From assembly GCA_942492935.1 (NCBI GenBank), contig OW818654.1, positions 1,054,001 to 1,118,000 of the forward strand: DNA of 64,000 nt, in the 5' to 3' direction. The stretch comes from JANJUO01 sp942492935 (GTDB lineage: Bacteria > Bacteroidota > Ignavibacteria > Kapaibacteriales > UBA2268). The position numbers and the translations under genes were made by a program. Of the stretch, positions 62,701 to 64,000 are shown piece after piece (position 1 is the first letter of the stretch; each line of letters opens with the position of its first letter). The notes under the pieces were generated by a model. It worked only from the letters and a program-made list of their open reading frames with translations. It did no database searches and was not told the origin of the DNA.

Positions 62701-62990
62701 CCGCAATTTAATGCAGTTTGTCCGCCAAAACTGAGCATTATGCCGTCTGGCTTTTCCTTTTGGATAACTCTTTCAACGAAATAAGGAGTTACGGGCAAAA
62801 AATATATCTGGTCTGCAGATTTATCCGAAGTTTGCACTGTTGCGATATTCGGATTAATCAAAACTGTTTCGATATTTTCTTCTTTTAATGCTTTCAATGC
62901 TTGTGAACCAGAATAATCGAATTCGCCTGCCTCTCCAATTTTAAGAGCACCTGAGCCCAAAATCAATACTTTTTTTATCTGCTTTTGCAT
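59772..62990 (-). CDS. carB: Carbamoyl-phosphate synthase large subunit
   Basis: 1072 residues; makes carbamoyl phosphate from bicarbonate, ammonia and two ATP for pyrimidines and arginine. KKVLILGSGALKIGEAGEFDYSGSQALKALKEE starts the first ATP-grasp half, and VVLGSGAYRIGSSVEFDWCSVNAANTIR the second (about 560-590), showing the internal duplication. The C-terminal regulatory MGS-type domain (VLDFIKNKKLDLIINIPKELT) is present. Full length. The start overlaps the carA stop by 16 bases, so they are coupled; the operon ends at a terminator. Confidence 0.97.
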   Translation of the reverse strand: MQKQIKKVLILGSGALKIGEAGEFDYSGSQALKALKEENIETVLINPNIATVQTSDKSADQIYFLPVTPYFVERVIQKEKPDGIMLSFGGQTALNCGIQLFKNNVFEKYNVEILGTPVQAVLDTEDRELFVRKLDEIDVKTPRSIACSDMEQARIAARELDFPIIIRAGFALGGLGSGFCSNETELDNLAQKAFAYSHQILVEESLKGWKEIEYEVVRDKYDNCITVCNMENFDPLGIHTGESIVVAPSQTLTNSEYQMLRKLAIKIIRHIGIVGECNVQYALDPNSEDYRVIEVNARLSRSSALASKATGYPLAFVAAKLGLGYGLHELSNSITKTTPAFFEPALDYVVCKIPRWDLNKFKGVSKQIGSSMKSVGEVMAIGKTFEEAIQKGLRMIGQGMHGFVANKDIVINDIAKELSEPTDMRIFTIAKALTAGYTIDDVHNLTKIDKWFLNKLQNIIDIRTELLNYNSLEEITDDRFLNAKKKGFSDFQIARFVLKDNDISMHESLLLVRDERKKRIIMPYVKQIDTLAGEYPAQTNYLYLTYSGTEHDIIPENDKNAVVVLGSGAYRIGSSVEFDWCSVNAANTIRNSNLRSIMINFNPETVSTDYDICDKLYFDELTFERVMDIIEFENPIGTIVSMGGQIPNNLAMKLFNQNAVILGTSPKSIDMAENRHKFSELLDKLHIDQPEWRELTNIEDILKFADEVGYPLLVRPSYVLSGSSMNIVSNESELEKFLQLAASVSKQYPVVVSKFIEEAKEIEMDAVADNGEILAYAISEHVEFAGVHSGDATMLFPPQKVYVETTRRIKKITSQIAKELNISGPFNLQFLAKDNDIKVIECNVRASRSFPFVSKVLKSNLIELATKAILGQKPEKPNKSLFDLDYIGVKAPQFSFSRLHSADPVLGVEMASTGEVGCLGESYYEAILSAMLSVGYTIPKKNILLSAGTVRSKTELVNSVRILLENDYNVYTTGSTFEFLKNAGIQTIRLYRPNENGSPAVLDFIKNKKLDLIINIPKELTEDELEKDYLIRRNAVDGNIPLITNSRLASAFIHAFCKISIDEIAIKSWQEM

Positions 62991-64000
62991 TTGTTCACCT
63001 GCTCTATAAAATTATCAAATAAAAACTCCGTATCCGTTGGTCCACCTGATGCTTCTGGGTGAAATTGTGCAGAAAAAATCGGTTTGCTTTTATGCTTTAA
63101 TCCTTCGTTGGATTTATCATTCAAATTGATGAAATATGGCTCCCAATCACTATTTAAGGTTGAATCATCAACTGCAAAACCGTGATTTTGCGAAGTGATA
63201 TAAGCATGATTAGTTCCAACCTCCAATACTGGCTGATTATATCCACGATGACCATATTTAAGTTTGTATGTTTTTGCACCACTTGCCAATGCTAATAATT
63301 GATTTCCAAGGCAAATTCCAAATATCGGCTTATCATCTTTGATTGATTTTTCAAGATTTTCAATTGTTTTAACGCATTGGGTTGGGTCGCCTGGACCATT
63401 TGAAATAAACAATCCATCATATTCTTCTTTGGAATAATCGTAATCCCAAGGCACACGAATAACTGTATTATTCAGATTTACTAAGTAACGGATAATATTT
63501 GCTTTTACCCCGCAATCAACAAGCAAAATGCGATTCTCGCCATTACCGTAAATCTTTTTTTCTTTTATACTTACAGCATCAACAAGGTTATCCAAATTTG
63601 GATCCCAGAAATCAATTTCCTGATTCTCAAATTCGATTTTACCAAGCATTGCACCTTTTTCACGAATTTTCTTGGTTAAAGCCCTGCAATCAATATCATA
63701 AAGAGCAGGAATTTTATGTTCTTTCAGCCAATCACCCAAACTTTTTGCAGCATTCCAATGGCTGAAATTATGTGAATAATCAGATATTATCAAACCAGAA
63801 ATATGGATATTTTCCGATTCAAAAAAATCAGGAATACCGTCTGTTTGAGTTAATTCCGGGGCACCGTAATTTCCAATTAACGGATAAGTCAGAACAAGTA
63901 TTTGCCCTCTATAAGAAGGATCGGTTAAACTTTCAGGATAGCCAACCATAGCAGTATTAAAAACAACTTCCCCTGCCGATGATTTTTCGTAACCAAAAGA
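62975..64000 (-). CDS. carA: Carbamoyl-phosphate synthase small subunit (5' end outside window)
   Basis: Glutamine amidotransferase subunit, supplies ammonia to CarB. The frame is open to the window end; the ATG at 63949 is internal, since the 17 codons before it read SFGYEKSSAGEVVFNTA, part of the conserved start of CarA that is continued by MVGYPESLTDPSYRGQI. The amidotransferase domain has the nucleophile in PIFGICLGNQLLALASGAKTYK (GICLGNQ Cys) and FSAQFHPEASGGPTDTEFLFDNF (His, Glu). About 25 or more residues are missing at the N-terminus. Confidence 0.96.
   Translation of the reverse strand, partial: SFGYEKSSAGEVVFNTAMVGYPESLTDPSYRGQILVLTYPLIGNYGAPELTQTDGIPDFFESENIHISGLIISDYSHNFSHWNAAKSLGDWLKEHKIPALYDIDCRALTKKIREKGAMLGKIEFENQEIDFWDPNLDNLVDAVSIKEKKIYGNGENRILLVDCGVKANIIRYLVNLNNTVIRVPWDYDYSKEEYDGLFISNGPGDPTQCVKTIENLEKSIKDDKPIFGICLGNQLLALASGAKTYKLKYGHRGYNQPVLEVGTNHAYITSQNHGFAVDDSTLNSDWEPYFINLNDKSNEGLKHKSKPIFSAQFHPEASGGPTDTEFLFDNFIEQVNKCKSR

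Overview
The window is a strongly A+T-rich bacterial chromosome segment from the Bacteroidota/Chlorobiota side of the FCB group, most likely an Ignavibacteria- or Kapaibacteriota-like lineage. Evidence: three secreted proteins end in a type IX secretion (Por) C-terminal sorting domain; HYDIN/ASH-type repeats, an IgGFc-binding domain and a Fibrobacter-type major paralogous (FISUMP) domain are present; several genes are preceded by the Bacteroidota-type promoter TTTG-N19/20-TAnnTTTG; and KorAB ferredoxin oxidoreductase is encoded. The lineage is an inference; no rRNA is present to settle it.

Layout. 1-5.1 kb: end of rpoC with its terminator, an EVE-domain protein, lipA and an AcuI/YhdH-type reductase. 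5.3-10.6 kb: a minus-strand run of envelope genes (lipoproteins and small outer-membrane beta-barrels) with one compact structured-RNA candidate at 9.6 kb. 10.7-13.1 kb: ppa, an RRM protein, a small exported protein and a CPBP protease. 13.7-20 kb: two type IX-secreted proteins flanking a hicBA toxin-antitoxin pair. 20.4-27.8 kb: glycosyltransferase, Gfo/Idh/MocA oxidoreductase, korAB, pgk. 28.1-33 kb: a vWA/FISUMP protein, a REP-associated (IS200-like) transposase inside two arrays of palindromes, and another type IX-secreted ASH protein. 33-38 kb: MFS transporter, tRNA-Met, FkbM methyltransferase, bifunctional nuclease, lipoprotein, pdxH. 37.9-44.2 kb: a ClpB that stops in the middle domain, an NTF2-like protein, exported oligoendopeptidase F, a Cys/Met PLP enzyme and a His-rich barrel. 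45-52.6 kb: HAD-cmk-ispH, purA and secD-secF-STAS. 53-64 kb: a NhaD-like antiporter, a methyltransferase with zinc ribbon, an IS1634-type insertion sequence, a lipoprotein paralogue, a HEPN-MNT pair, and carA-carB (carA cut by the window end).

Most genes are ordinary housekeeping. What stands out is the intergenic DNA. It carries several families of short hairpins: (i) about 26-30-bp hairpins with ATTC...GAAT arms; (ii) five copies of a 33-bp palindrome AGATGTCC...GGACATCT; (iii) 13-bp hairpins made of 5-bp arms around a constant GTA, whose arms differ between copies yet remain complementary; (iv) two larger palindromic elements that carry the GTA hairpins at an exact 51-nt pitch around a 45-nt centre; and (v) the REP arrays around the RAYT transposase, in which the transposase stop codon itself lies in a repeat. 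A nested MITE-like structure at 52.75-53.0 kb and the truncated clpB next to a hairpin cluster add to the picture of a genome reshaped by small non-autonomous elements.
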